Assembly (NCBI GenBank): GCA_013054445.1
Contig: JAAMPI010000234.1
Location: forward strand, 1-49,276
DNA from: Cudoniella acicularis
Taxonomy: Eukaryota; Ascomycota; Leotiomycetes; Helotiales; Helotiaceae
DNA: 49,276 nucleotides
Reading direction: 5' to 3'
Made by a program: the position numbers and the translations under genes. Shown one piece after another: positions 1 through 8,944 of this stretch (the stretch's first letter is position 1; each line of letters begins with the position of its first letter). The notes beneath the pieces were generated by a model, which made no database searches, was not told the origin of the DNA, and worked only from the letters and a program-made list of their open reading frames with translations.

Positions 1-168
1 AAACTACTTTAAAAAATATATCTTTATTTTTATACGGGTTCTTGGCAACCCGTGGGTATACTCACCTACCCGTGGGTCTACCCGTAGATGGGTACTCGTA
101 CATGGGTATACCCGCGGGTAGGAGTAACTCTCCTTACTCCTACCCACGGGTACCCATCGAGCAGCCTA
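1..168 (+). mobile_element. Right end of a hAT-type MITE (truncated by window edge)
   Basis: This stretch closely matches the right end of the complete element at 5926-6626. Both have the AT-rich lead-in with tatttttatacgggttctt, the repeated CCCGYGGGTA boxes, and the terminal string GGGTACCCATCGAGCAGCCTA. The left end lies outside the window. An internal palindrome of CCCGCGGGTAGGAG type lies around 112-150. There is no coding capacity. Homology to the second copy is seen directly; the hAT assignment rests on the 8-bp target duplication of that copy. Confidence 0.75.
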
Positions 169-392
169 CGTTCGTCTTTCTTTCGTGATAGTGTGGTCAA
201 AAATGCACTGTCCTTATTTCAAGCTAAGTCTGTTGTTGACAGAGCAAAGAAGAGTGGTATTATTGGAATGTTTGGACATGAGCTCCCTTATGTTCAGCTT
301 CAATGGCTTCTCCATGGTGACAGTAAGATCCCTGGCGGAATAAGTCAAGTGATGATAGTGACATTAGCTAATCATTTATTACAATTTTAGAA
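169..392 (+). other. Possible 5' exon or remnant upstream of the ankyrin gene
   Basis: The reading frame stays open from the MITE end to position 390 and reads like protein, for example GHELPYVQLQWLLHGD. It stops two bases before the ATG of the ankyrin gene. It could be an upstream exon: a weak intron beginning near 345 and ending in ATTTTAG at about 390 would join the frames. It could equally be the tail of a gene cut by the MITE. No domain is recognised and it has no ATG of its own outside the MITE. Confidence 0.35.
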
Positions 393-2963
393 ATGCCAAA
401 CCCAGTAAAGATTCCACAGTCCACGAGATTCGCAAGCCAGATTTCCGGGGAACCCCTGAGAGCAGCATTTCCAGGTATTCCATATCAGCAGCTTCCAAGG
501 GACAACGGCCGGATTATCGATAGATTCGATACTTCCCTCAACCAAGAATTCCAAATTGGGAGAGAGGCCATGAGTTCTCTCGATTTCCTGAAAACTGCTT
601 TATTCTTTGTGTCTAACGGCCTTTTGAATCTCGAAGAAGAGACAGCTCTGATCGAGGATCTGGAGAACCAAGATAACCAACAAACTACAATCGACGTTCT
701 TTTCTCGATCGACACTCCGACAGTTAGAGCTGCTTGGGAAAAATTGATTCGACTGGCCATAGAAAGGCAGAGCTCACTATATCGCCCCTTGCTGATCGCC
801 GGGTGTCGAAAACGAGCATGGATTGCTGGCCTCGCGCCGGTCTTAGCAAGCGCTGCTATCTTTTTCTTTGACTCAGCTGAAGCCATAGAGCATATAAGAA
901 GACTGAGAGGAGCCCAGGTATCACTAGTTGAAAGAACAGTCTCGATTGATCTTGGGGATGAGACGTTCCTTAGCAACCCGCTCCAAGAAGTACTTAACAA
1001 AGCTGACACCGATATCGTCAAGGAGTTAATGAGCGATAACCATGTGCCAAATTCCGAGGGGGAAGATGGCAAGGAACGGCTTATTTACATCCCCGAGCCC
1101 CTTTGCGATGGTTTTGATGAGCGCCTAGAAGAGCAGCGCATGGCATGCCTTAAAGCTATGGTAGATTGTGGGTTACGGTTACACGAACCAGCCGATCATG
1201 GTTACGACATTTTTCATCGTCTTGGGTGTGTCCTTCCTCTGCATTGCTACAATACACTCGATCGGTTGTTTGAACTGGAGCTCGTGAGGGAATATGAGAT
1301 GTTATTGCCCTACAGTCGCAAGTTTTCGACATCGGTAATGGTATGTGGCATATTAAGTGCTGCAATAAAAGGCGATTACGCTTTATCGGAATACCTCGAA
1401 GCAAGAACATCGACCGTAGATGAGGATGAGGATGTCACAATACTCAAAGAAATCGCGCTTTGCAAAACCGTGTTTCTTCCACAGCACCATCGATATACTG
1501 TACTCCATTGCTTGCTACGAAACGGAGTTGATCCAAATATCCCATACCTGAGCCCTTATTTTACTCATGATGAAAATCATGTTGAAACTGCGGTCAGAAA
1601 TCACGATCTTAAATATCTAGCTATATTACTAGATAGTGGCTTAGCTATAGACTCGGCTAGAGTGCTTCACACTTTATTTCGCAAACTTCAATGCGACGAG
1701 CGCGTTGAGCCTTTGTCAACACGGCTCCGGACACTTGGCTTCCTTCGTGATAATGGACTAGACGTAAAAAATCATGGAATGGTTGCCTTAGCAGCCTTCC
1801 TTGAGGGGGGGTATTGGTCTCACTCTGACTCGGAAGTTTCTCCTCCCCTCGATGAAATTCTTACTCTCTTGAGGACTATTCTTGACGCCGCTACCGATGT
1901 CAACATGGCCATCGACAAGAAGGGAAATACAATTCTCCACGCTACTGTAACTGCTAGATTCGCTTCACCTACTATCGTTACTGCTTTGATCGAGGCAGGT
2001 GCGAATATTCAAGCTCTTAATTTGGATGGGAGAACTGCGCTAAACCAGGCTATTGTCTTCTATAAACCTTCTCGGCACGCAATTCTCGAATGCCTCCTGA
2101 AGCACGGCGCAACTACTACATACCTGGGCCAAGGTTCTACAATATTAGAAGAGTTAGTAATACATGCAGGACTTGCTTTCCAATCTCACCCGATTGACAT
2201 TACAGCGCCTTTTGCAATGCTCTTGTCTGAAGGAGCTTGCATCAACAACCCAAGAACAGTAGCTGGGCCAAGTGCTCTGACCTCGCTGATTAAAAACGGC
2301 ATGCCATCTGAATTAATCAAAATGGCACTAGAGGCTGGTGCCGATGTTAATGCCCCAGCGGTCCTGACTGGCGGCTTATATCCAGTCCAGGCGGCTGTTG
2401 AAGCTGATAACATTCCCGTTTTGATGGATTTGCTCAACCGAGGGGGTGATATCAATGCTCCAGCGGCAGCATCTTTAGGCCGCACAGCGCTCCAGTTAGC
2501 TTGCTTGTCAAGAAATGGAGCACTAGTGCAAAATCTTCTAGCTCGGGGCGCAGACGTGAATGCCACGGCTGCCTACGAGAGCGGATTGACTGCACTTCAG
2601 GCAGCAGCGATGTCTGGCCAAATCGATGTTGCAAGACTGCTTATAGAGAATGGAGCGCGACTTGATATGCCGCCAGCTATTAAAAATGGTAATTTACCCT
2701 TAGATGGCGCGGCAAGAGCCGGGAGATTAGACATGGTGCAATATCTTATGAACCTTGGTGCTATTAGCCAGGAACCTGGCACAACCAGGTATGATGGAGC
2801 AATAAAGCTCGCGGAAAGAGCAGGCCATTATGCTATCGCTGACTTGATGAGGGAGCACGCGGCGAGATTAGATGAGGAACAATTTTGGTGGGTGGATTGC
2901 CTAGACGACGCCTCACTGGAGGACTTCTTGACCGATATATCTCTGTCAGCAGGTTCATGGTAA
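393..2963 (+). CDS. Ankyrin-repeat protein
   Basis: An uninterrupted frame of 856 residues. The C-terminal half carries ankyrin repeats: one pair around residues 505-575 (GNTILHA, GRTALNQA) and a run from about 645 to 800, with consensus pieces such as AGADVNAPA, LGRTALQLAC, ARGADVNATA and GLTALQAAA. The N-terminal 400 residues are helical in character and not clearly assigned. Large N-terminal regions followed by ankyrin repeats are typical of fungal Clr5-like and other regulatory ankyrin proteins, but no Clr5 domain could be confirmed. The first ATG after the upstream stop was chosen; an upstream exon is possible. Unlike its neighbours it has no internal stop, so it may be functional. Its role is probably protein binding; substrate and location are unknown. 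Confidence 0.8.
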   Translation: MPNPVKIPQSTRFASQISGEPLRAAFPGIPYQQLPRDNGRIIDRFDTSLNQEFQIGREAMSSLDFLKTALFFVSNGLLNLEEETALIEDLENQDNQQTTIDVLFSIDTPTVRAAWEKLIRLAIERQSSLYRPLLIAGCRKRAWIAGLAPVLASAAIFFFDSAEAIEHIRRLRGAQVSLVERTVSIDLGDETFLSNPLQEVLNKADTDIVKELMSDNHVPNSEGEDGKERLIYIPEPLCDGFDERLEEQRMACLKAMVDCGLRLHEPADHGYDIFHRLGCVLPLHCYNTLDRLFELELVREYEMLLPYSRKFSTSVMVCGILSAAIKGDYALSEYLEARTSTVDEDEDVTILKEIALCKTVFLPQHHRYTVLHCLLRNGVDPNIPYLSPYFTHDENHVETAVRNHDLKYLAILLDSGLAIDSARVLHTLFRKLQCDERVEPLSTRLRTLGFLRDNGLDVKNHGMVALAAFLEGGYWSHSDSEVSPPLDEILTLLRTILDAATDVNMAIDKKGNTILHATVTARFASPTIVTALIEAGANIQALNLDGRTALNQAIVFYKPSRHAILECLLKHGATTTYLGQGSTILEELVIHAGLAFQSHPIDITAPFAMLLSEGACINNPRTVAGPSALTSLIKNGMPSELIKMALEAGADVNAPAVLTGGLYPVQAAVEADNIPVLMDLLNRGGDINAPAAASLGRTALQLACLSRNGALVQNLLARGADVNATAAYESGLTALQAAAMSGQIDVARLLIENGARLDMPPAIKNGNLPLDGAARAGRLDMVQYLMNLGAISQEPGTTRYDGAIKLAERAGHYAIADLMREHAARLDEEQFWWVDCLDDASLEDFLTDISLSAGSW

Positions 2964-3234
2964 ATGCAAAGAATCCTTCGCGGTCTTCGTTCTTGATGAA
3001 ATTTCGCCGTTATATCAAAGAGCAATAAGACAACGTCGCCTGTTTGTGTTGCGCAATCTTCTACTTACTCTCAGTGAAAAAAGGTGTTGATGATGTGGGA
3101 TATGCTCCGCGTGATCTAATCTACAGCATGTCTTTCGTCAAATATAGTAATACATCTTTGGATAGGCGTATAGAACCAGTAGGAAAAACTATAGAGTATG
3201 AGAAAGAAATTTGGGCCTCTGTGCTGTCTCACTG

Positions 3235-3603
3235 TCAAATTCCGCGCCGCCGCAACGCGTTAATACTCATTCTGAAACTCGCCCCTAGTTCATGTTCCGA
3301 CTCTCTTGACTTCTTCATGTCTTTCCCGAGCCTTTCCAGGGTTTCTTTCTCCAAGGTGAATGGGGATCTGTCTCCTGAAGTATCTCTGGTGTTTCTTCTA
3401 TGTTGAACTTCCGGAAGCCATCCCCATGCGAACAAGGCAGCGAGAACGGGGGGAGCCGAAAAGGCTATAATGGAGTAGCCTCGAGTGTGTAGAGGTTCAT
3501 GGGTCAGAATTACTTCTCCAACAATAGTGCCGACCGTCCCGGCTGCAAATGCTAATCTGTAGTAAGTGCTGCGATATCGGGTGGGAAATATCTCAGCAGG
3601 AAT
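3235..3603 (-). pseudogene. C-terminal fragment of an MFS transporter
   Basis: The minus-strand frame reads IPAEIFPTRYRSTYYRLAFA, then AAGTVGTIVGE, a hydrophobic stretch SIIAFSAPPVLAALFAWGW and a charged tail ending in LRRRGI. The PAEIFPTRYRS box is characteristic of the last third of phosphate/organophosphate-type major facilitator transporters. The sequence upstream (3604-3970) contains hydrophobic frames but in-frame stops and no convincing continuation, so only about the last two membrane helices and the tail remain. It is interpreted as a truncated relic, although upstream exons could have been missed. It lies next to an opposite-strand gene fragment, consistent with a degraded region. 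Confidence 0.65.
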
Positions 3604-3789
3604 CTAGTTTTGTTAGCATTGGAAGTGATCTAGGTTCGGCAGTAGAAGAAAAATACTATAAAAAGCAGAATACACTGGCCTATAGGCGCTATCAGTAGGT
3701 ATTTGGATTGACATTGGATTAGATCTGATTGACTTACCAATACTGGAAACTAACCGAATCAAGGAATAAAAAATAATGAAAAATATGGT

Positions 3790-4089
3790 ACGAGGCCGTT
3801 GATAAAAGAGCGCCAGTATTTATGAGCAACACAGCGAGAACTAAAGAGAGCCAAACTACTGACCATATTGAAGGAAATTTTTGACGATCCTGAGCCAAAG
3901 TCTGTGAAGCAGTGGTGGCGAGACCGACGAAAGCCAGTTCAGTGGTATAATTTATGGCTTGCCATAGCACTGATTGTTGGCTTGACAGTGTTCTTCGGCG
4001 TTCTTCAAACTATTGAGGGTGCTTTGCAGGTGTATAAAGCGTATCATCTGTTGCGACTGAGGATATATGAAGTGAAGTTGGGTTGCTAA
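3790..4089 (+). pseudogene. C-terminal membrane-anchor fragment of a fungal protein of unknown function
   Basis: The plus-strand frame reads LKEIFDDPEPKSVKQWWRDR, then a tryptophan-rich entry (VQWYNLWLAI) into one membrane segment, and ends GVLQTIEGALQVYKAY plus a short tail. The combination QWWxDRRxxVQWYxxW followed by a hydrophobic helix and EGALQVYKAY is a recurring C-terminal anchor of large Pezizomycotina proteins of unknown function. The frame continues upstream across one TGA at 3823-3825 (CGA to TGA would explain it) and then fades. Only this C-terminal piece is present. Confidence 0.55.
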
Positions 4090-4450
4090 AAGAGTGTGAA
4101 TTGCAAGTCTGGTCTTATCTAGTCTACAGAACAGCNTTTGGTGGGAGCTGTGTCCCTTATATATAGGCTTCCGGTGCCCACATGCCACCGAGGTTCCTGC
4201 TCATCTTCCTACGCATAAACTACAGTAATAGCTTATGCCTTGGTCCGCATGATCGATGACACCGTAGGATCTAAAGGCATAATCATCATAGCCACTTCCC
4301 TTGAATCCTTCGGGTGAGACCCCTGAGCACGTGACCTGGAATCGCTTCCTCAACAAGTTCCCCGAAGTAGTCGTTGATTATCTGCTTTTGAGCCGTTGTG
4401 CTAGTAATCAACCCAGTTAACGAAGTTGCTCGCTTTGTTGACTCCTTTTC

Positions 4451-4798
4451 GATCATTTGGCGTGAAATTCGCTTTTTTTTCACCTGTTATGGGCTGCTGT
4501 TTAGAAGTTGGAATCGATGCTTGACGGGCAATAACTGCTGACTGTCTCGAATGTGTTGAATTGATCTGCTTGACCGTTTCAGTTGTATTCGAGAAGAGGA
4601 TGTCTGGCTCTGATTATTTCTCATCGATCGTTTGGCGTGGGATTCGCTTTATTGCAACTGTTGTGGGTGGCTGCTTGGAAGTTGGAATCAATGCTTGAGG
4701 GGCAATAACTGCTGACTTTTTTGAATGTTTGGAATTCATCTGCTTGACCATTTCAGTTGCATTCGAGAAGAAGAGTGTCAGTTCTGATGACTCCCAAA
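4451..4798. repeat. Tandem duplication, two ~175-bp units
   Basis: Unit 1 (4451-4625) and unit 2 (4626-about 4798) share GATCRTTTGGCGTG, GAAGTTGGAATC, GGGCAATAACTGCTGACT, TCTGCTTGACC and ATTCGAGAAGA in the same order. Read on the minus strand both encode versions of the same segment, for example SAVIAPQALIPTSKQ and SAVIARQASIPTSKQ, so this is an in-frame duplication inside the large gene relic. The copies have diverged, and a TAA lies between them at 4614-4616. Confidence 0.85.
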
Positions 4799-5925
4799 AG
4801 CGGAAAACGGGTTGTTCTTCTTCCTTCTCAAATATCTTAAGTTTTCTCCGCGGCATCACTAACTTAGGTACATGTACCGCGGCTGGGACTCTGCTAATCG
4901 TTTCAAGCTTTTTGTAAAGCTGTCATAGCAGAAGTTAGGAGCATTTATAACAACCTCTTCTATACTTCTTTCTCTAAGTTCTCTTAGCCTCCTTTGAACT
5001 GTTTCAAGGAGCATAGGAATAGTAGAGGTATTTTCATAAGACCACTTAGGAAGTAAGCCCCACAGCATCCATTCCAGATGTCCGATCTCGCCTCGATAGA
5101 GACAAGGCCACAACAAAAATAACTGTTTGTACACGAAGAGCTGGAACTGACTTTGGGAGAACTCTTCTTGGTCGATCTTGAAGTGTATGGAAGCCCGAAT
5201 CTCTTCCTTTAGCACTCCAATTACAGTACTACCCATGCTTTCCATCAATGCTTGTTTCGCTCTTTGTCTGCCCTGGGTCCAGGTCCAGGTCCAGGTCCAG
5301 GAACGAATTTCAAGATCCGGCAGCTCCATCATCTGGCTGCTCGAGTTCAAAACAATGGTTGGTGCGAACTTATTGTAAAAGGCAAAACGACATTGCTGCT
5401 TGGCCCTTAGCTCAAGAGCTGAGTCTACGTTGTACTTATGTAGCATTGCCGCATAATTGGACGGAATCCCCTCTATAGAAAGTTAGAACATGCCGAAGTT
5501 GGAGGATCATCGACTTACTCCGAAGAACTTCCCAATTACTCTTCTCAAACACCGCGTCAGCTGTGCGCTGCGTCTGGGACACGTGTTTTCCAATGCTTTG
5601 AGGGATCTAACCCCTCCGGCGCAAGGTCCAGAGCCAGAAAGGACACCAAGTTCCAATCCAATCTCCCTTTATCATGTATTGTATATCTGCCGTTAGGGCA
5701 TAGTGAAGACAAAGGCGGCTCTGCCGACTCACAGAACCTGATCAGAGCACATGACATAACTAGTAGATATATCATTGCTCTTGTCAACCAGCTTTGATAA
5801 AGCATTCCTTTATCCTTCAAGATTCTGCAGTACACGTTTTCCACTGTGTTCCTCGTGAATGTCTTGCAAATTTCAAGGTATGGATGCTCTTTAAGAACAT
5901 GCTCATTGTTGAACTCAAGAAGGAA

Positions 5926-6626
5926 TAGGCTGCGTGATGGGTAGCGTGATGGGTAGTGGGTAGTACCCATTACCCGCGGGTACCCGTATACATAAATATT
6001 ATATAAATTTATATAAATTATATATACTCTTCTTCCTTATACACATTCTCCTAGCACACACTCTCTTTATACACGCTCTCCTTTCTTATGTACGCTCGTC
6101 TTGTACACGCTCTCCTTCCCTGTGCACGCTCTGCTTGTGCACGCTTCCTTCAAAGTCCCCCTCTCTCCCCCTCTCCCTCTCCCTCTCACTCTCCCTCTCC
6201 ATCTCCCTCTCTCTTCGTCTGTGCTTGTCGGCTATAGATTACCAGGAGAGAATCCGGAAGCGGTTAAGGTTTAGTGTAGCGCTAGTGGCTTTGACTTTAC
6301 CTTCTTCTTAGGGGGGCTTAGGAGGCTGACCTTTTAAAATTAATGACTCACTTAGTACGAGTGAAGAGAGGACTCGAAGGGAAGAGTGCGTGCCAAGGAG
6401 GAGGGTGCACACTAGGAGGGTACGCGCCAGGAAGGTACGCGCTAGGAAGGTTCGCACCAGGAAGATATACTAGTAGAGTATAAGAAAGGTAATTAGGAGA
6501 AATAATTAGGAGAATAATTAGGAGAATAATTAAAAGATTAAATAAAAGTATATCTTCATTTTTATACGGGTTCTTAGCAACCCACGGGTATACCCACCTA
6601 CCCGCGGGTACCCATCGAGCAGCCTA
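5926..6626. mobile_element. Complete hAT-type MITE (701 bp) with 8-bp target duplication
   Basis: The ends are TAGGCTGCGTGATGGGTA on the left and the reverse complement of TAGGCTGCTCGATGGGTA on the right. Flanking 8-mers are AGAAGGAA (5918-5925) and GGAAGGAA (6627-6634), a 7/8 target-site duplication typical of hAT transposition. The interior carries subterminal CCCGCGGGTA boxes, an AT-rich stretch, a polypyrimidine CTCTCCC tract (about 6150-6222) and degenerate copies of tacacgctctcct. No transposase frame is present, so it is non-autonomous. The right end is shared with 1-168. The host gene frame reads across when the element and one target copy are removed. Confidence 0.85.
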
Positions 6627-7598
6627 GGAAGGAAGACCTGTCCAGTCTGGTCAAAGAAGCTCTGGAAGTTTCTTTGGAGCTTGGAGCTAATTTTGCCACT
6701 CTTACAGCAGGGTTGTGTTTCTGGCAGAACCACATTAGCGCCCTTGATAATGGGTATTGGCATGCCTTTGGTCTAGTAAGCCTTTGGGTGGCTAAGCTCA
6801 CAGTATTCCAAGAAGCGGCGCTGCCCTGTTCGCCGCGCTTGTACTTGTCATCCAACGATCCCAAGAAGATTACTCCCATATTCTCAGCGTTTATGGCTAC
6901 CCACCTGATCTTGGCCATGCAATTCTCATTGTCCACATCTGGGAATGTTGCCAATACAGCATAAAATCGCTTGGCATGCTGGAGGTGGGCCAGGAAATGT
7001 ACAAAGAGTTGTTTGAAAGTACCACTCACTGACTTCTTGGCCGTATCCTCTGGTCCTATAGTAATCAAGTCTTCGTGCTGTGCAAGCCGACAGGCCAGGC
7101 CTGTATAGCCATTCGAGTTTGGAATGGCACCGGTAGCACTTCCATTGTAAAGGTAGAAGCGTGGCAAAATTGAAGCTCCATCTAGATGGGGGGGGGGGGC
7201 GTGGTGACGACCTAGAAGGCAGTGGCTAGGGCCATTCGTAATGGTATCTAGGCCGCTACAGTCAAGTTTTGGAAGCTCTTCAAACATCGCAGCTGTCCAA
7301 ATTTCTTGTCCGAACATGAACTGCACGTGTGCCGGAACGAATAGGAAGTTCGTATAAATCCGTAGAAGCCGTGCTCGGGATTCGGCTGAGGCGTTGAAGA
7401 CCCGCCATTTCCACTATTCAACGTGATGTCCAATTAATAGGACTTCTACAACGCTTTTACACGAAACCGCTATCATTGCTTGGTTGTGGATGATTTCAGC
7501 TGCCCGCGTGCGATATCTTTCAATGATTTGGAGTTCCTCATCTGTGTTTAATAAATACGTCAGCGAAACCTAGTCAAGATAGGCCGGGATACATAGTA

Positions 7599-8944
7599 AG
7601 AGTTAGGGCCATTACTCTCCGTACACTTAAGCGAGACGCGACGCGCCGCATCCCCAACCACCCATCCTTTTTTAGATAATTAATATCAAACCAACGACGA
7701 AGTCTTTTCCTTCTAATTTAAAAATAGAGAATATTATTTTGTCAAGTCCTAATATTCTAGAGTATAGTAAAGAATAGCCTTCCCCTGCGCGTGCAGTCAT
7801 CCGTGCGCTCGATCGTCTTAGTTTTTCCCTAGGCGAGATCCGTCAAAAGACTATTGCCTCCCGATCTACGATTAGAGATATTTTACACCAAGAACACTCT
7901 CGCCGAGCACGTAAAAACTGAGTTTATAGGCCTCACTTGATGTCTATACGCGAGCTTCGCTAAATTATTCGATTTATCGTAAAAGATTACTCGACACGTC
8001 GACTCTCTATCGCGGGGGTTAAAGCCTAGCTAGGTCTCGTTCCTTCTGTCCGAACTATTCGTCGAGAACTACACCGCGCAGGCTACCGCCGCTATATTAC
8101 ATGCCCTCGACCCTATATATCACACAAGTAAGCTAAGAAAAGACTAGGATTTGCGATAGAACACCGGTAGTGGGGGACGTCGGACTATACGGCACACAGG
8201 GAGGATAGCAAGCCCGGAGGCGACTAGCGGAAGGTCATTTAGTCAGACGAAGCTATATTCGAGGTTAGGAAGAGTAGAAGGATCTAGGTTATACGAAGGG
8301 TAGACGAAAAGCGCTATACGGATTATATAAAGTCCGTTTATAGGTCAGGGAGGGTTTCCGTCATGATTTAGGGTGCTATTAGCTAGTACTACAAGTCGGA
8401 ATTAGTCTTTATAGAGAGGCTTCCCGGACGTAGGGGTATTTGCTCTAAGGCCTACCTCTAGGAGGTTTTAGAACCTATGGTTTTCCCGCTATTCGAGCAA
8501 CTTAGGCCAGAGTATATCTTTATAGAAGACAGTGTAAAGGTCTATACAGGGAAGGCCCGGCTTCCACGGCTATAGCACGGTGTTCGTGGCTTTAATTAGC
8601 TACCTTGTTCGCTAGATCTAAACCTAATTGAGAAGGTATAGCAGTAGATGAAAGAAGAGCTAAAGAAATTGCTGTATATGCTAAAAAAAGAGGGAGGATT
8701 TGTATAGGGAGTTGCAAAAGCTTTAGGATCGGGTAGATCCACGTGACTTCGGACATTATACGGAGTAATTAACTTATAAAATCGAGGGTGTGATTGAAGT
8801 ACGTAGATTAACTACTATTAATTAATTCATGTTCTTGATTTTAAATTAAAATAATACGAATTGTGATTTTAATGAGTTTTAAAAGTAAGAAGGTCATTTT
8901 CATGGTTCTCGCTTAGGTGTACGGAGAGTAATGGCCCCAACTCT
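7599..8944 (+). mobile_element. Tc1/mariner element with 38-bp terminal inverted repeats
   Basis: The left (7599-7636) and right (8907-8944) termini are inverted repeats beginning AGAGTTRGGGCCATTACTCT and differ at two transitions. TA dinucleotides flank both sides (7597-7598 and 8945-8946), the target duplication expected for Tc1/mariner. The 1346-bp size fits a single-gene element. It sits inside the minus-strand host gene relic: the frame ...IIQWYV before it continues as LCIPAYLD after it once the element and one TA are removed. Confidence 0.92.
7780..8700 (+). pseudogene. Degenerate Tc1/mariner transposase
   Basis: There is no long open frame, but conserved pieces appear in order on the plus strand. 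They are a helix-turn-helix-like RTIRRELHRAGYRR around 8050-8090, SDEAIFE around 8238-8258 (second catalytic Asp region), an EDSVKVYTGKARLP block around 8526-8570, and SLDLNLIEKV around 8612-8640 (cf. the SPDLNPIE motif holding the last catalytic acid). Stop codons and TA-rich changes interrupt it throughout, as expected after RIP. The element cannot move by itself. Confidence 0.8.

Noticed and set aside
485..2782. Minus-strand open frames inside the ankyrin gene
   Set aside because: They are antisense shadows of a long conserved plus-strand frame and show no motif.
3734..3970. Hydrophobic minus-strand frame as more of the MFS transporter
   Set aside because: It overlaps the better-supported plus-strand anchor fragment and lacks transporter motifs; its hydrophobicity is a shadow effect.
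5271..5300. CCAGGT repeat as a regulatory or CRISPR-like array
   Set aside because: It is a short microsatellite that encodes a TW repeat inside the gene relic. There are no spacers and the organism is eukaryotic.
6598..7326. Separate 242-residue gene on the minus strand
   Set aside because: Its 3' end lies in the MITE and its frame continues upstream past a TAG; it is a part of the larger relic.
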